Below, piece after piece: positions 63,673 to 64,000 of a stretch of DNA of 64,000 bases. How positions within the stretch are numbered: position 1 is the stretch's first letter; each line of letters starts with the position of its first letter. Position numbers and translations under genes: made by a program. This DNA is from Altibacter lentus (lineage in GTDB: Bacteria > Bacteroidota > Bacteroidia > Flavobacteriales > Flavobacteriaceae), in the NCBI RefSeq assembly GCF_000746845.1, contig NZ_KN050846.1:2186963-2250962 (forward strand), written 5' to 3'. The notes below the pieces were generated by a model. It searched no databases, was not told where the DNA came from, and saw only the letters and a list, made by a program, of their open reading frames with translations.

Positions 63673-64000
63673 TGAACACTGAAAAACTCATTAAAGAGTG
63701 CGATTTTAAAGCGATGCGAAGTAGCGGGCCCGGAGGGCAGCACGTCAATAAAACTGCTTCGAAAGTAGAAGTCACTTTTAATATAATTGCTTCGGAAGCA
63801 TTGACTTCCATAGAAAAGGAACGCCTTCAGAAGAAATTGGAATCGAGAATCTCTTCAGAAGGAGCCATACAGTTGCAATGCGGAGAAACCCGAAGTCAGC
63901 ATAAGAACAAAGCACTTGTGATCGAACGACTTATTGCGCTTTTGAAGAAGCATCTTAAGGTCGCAAAGCCGCGCAAAAAGACAAAACCATCAAAAAGTGC
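63672..64000 (+). CDS. arfB: ArfB/YaeJ-type peptidyl-tRNA hydrolase, cut by the window end
   Basis: The 5' 109 codons of a release-factor-like protein. It begins MNTEKLIKECDFKAMRSSGPGGQHVNKTASKVEV (in two parts), with the catalytic GGQ motif at residues 20-22 (SGPGGQHVNK). Downstream are ALTSIEKERLQKKLESRI and ETRSQHKNKALVIERLIALL, ending in a basic tail KKHLKVAKPRKKTKPSKS that in ArfB enters the mRNA channel of stalled ribosomes. The overlap ATGA-like TGATG joins it to the DUF4301 gene. The gene continues beyond the window. Confidence 0.92.
   Translation, partial: MNTEKLIKECDFKAMRSSGPGGQHVNKTASKVEVTFNIIASEALTSIEKERLQKKLESRISSEGAIQLQCGETRSQHKNKALVIERLIALLKKHLKVAKPRKKTKPSKS

Overview
The window is a continuous stretch of chromosome from a bacterium of the phylum Bacteroidota, almost certainly a (probably marine) member of the Flavobacteriaceae. 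The evidence is as follows: two secreted proteins with type IX secretion (T9SS) C-terminal sorting domains; the gliding genes gldE and gldD behind mutY and ssb; DUF4270, DUF4301, DUF4199 and DUF3332 proteins typical of this group; promoters of the TTG-N17-21-TAnnTTTG type; almost no Shine-Dalgarno sequences; and an ATP synthase atpD-atpC pair away from the other subunits. Most genes are ordinary housekeeping genes. I see no rRNA, tRNA, CRISPR array, insertion sequence, phage or integrative element. No gap without a gene exceeds 300 bases; the longest hold terminators, promoters, palindromes and two copies of a dispersed GC-rich repeat.

Layout. 1-8.5 kb: catalase-peroxidase katG, an ankyrin protein and a Nit2-type amidase; then an Ig-like lipoprotein and ComF on the minus strand; then a membrane-anchored coiled-coil protein and glycyl-tRNA synthetase. 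8.6-17.4 kb: two tandem paralogous T9SS-secreted proteins (719 and 972 aa), facing a 1137-aa predicted outer-membrane protein. 17.5-23.5 kb: exonuclease III, a DUF2255-like protein, an OmpA lipoprotein and an aldo/keto reductase, facing an acyl-CoA dehydrogenase and RadA. 23.5-26.4 kb: a TPR sensor kinase and LuxR-type regulator, followed by a perfect ACGTA palindrome, a possible 16-codon ORF and a terminator. 26.4-30 kb (minus): an esterase-like protein and the panC-panD-flippase operon. 30-36 kb: a short glycogen-synthase-like protein, DUF4270 and glmS, then a sulfotransferase-like protein overlapping a class IV aminotransferase. 36-39 kb: atpDC, a GNAT acetyltransferase and an MgtC protein.

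39-45 kb: biotin genes bioF-bioD-bioA, a divergent ketoacyl synthase and bioB, with a minus-strand Coa1-like gene in between. 45-49.7 kb: an FN3 lipoprotein, a cupin protein, RecX, RNase G, a 29-residue Lys/Arg-rich protein too short for ordinary gene calling, and an HU protein. 49.8-55 kb: mutY-ssb-gldE-gldD, DUF4199, and rplU-rpmA with an unusual L21 extension. 55-59.3 kb: transglutaminase-like, DUF3332, TM2, an AT-rich unknown gene, and ahcY. 59.3-64 kb: a tightly overlapping series of PPTase, archaeal-type prenylglyceryl-phosphate synthase, thiamine-binding-like protein, PnuC, NadR-like kinase, DUF4301 and a truncated ArfB.

The items most worth following up are the 29-residue basic protein next to HU, the sulfotransferase/aminotransferase pair, the biotin-cluster ketoacyl synthase with an altered active site, the palindrome and micro-ORF behind the two-component system, the L21-HhH fusion, and the GC-rich repeat found at two intergenic sites.
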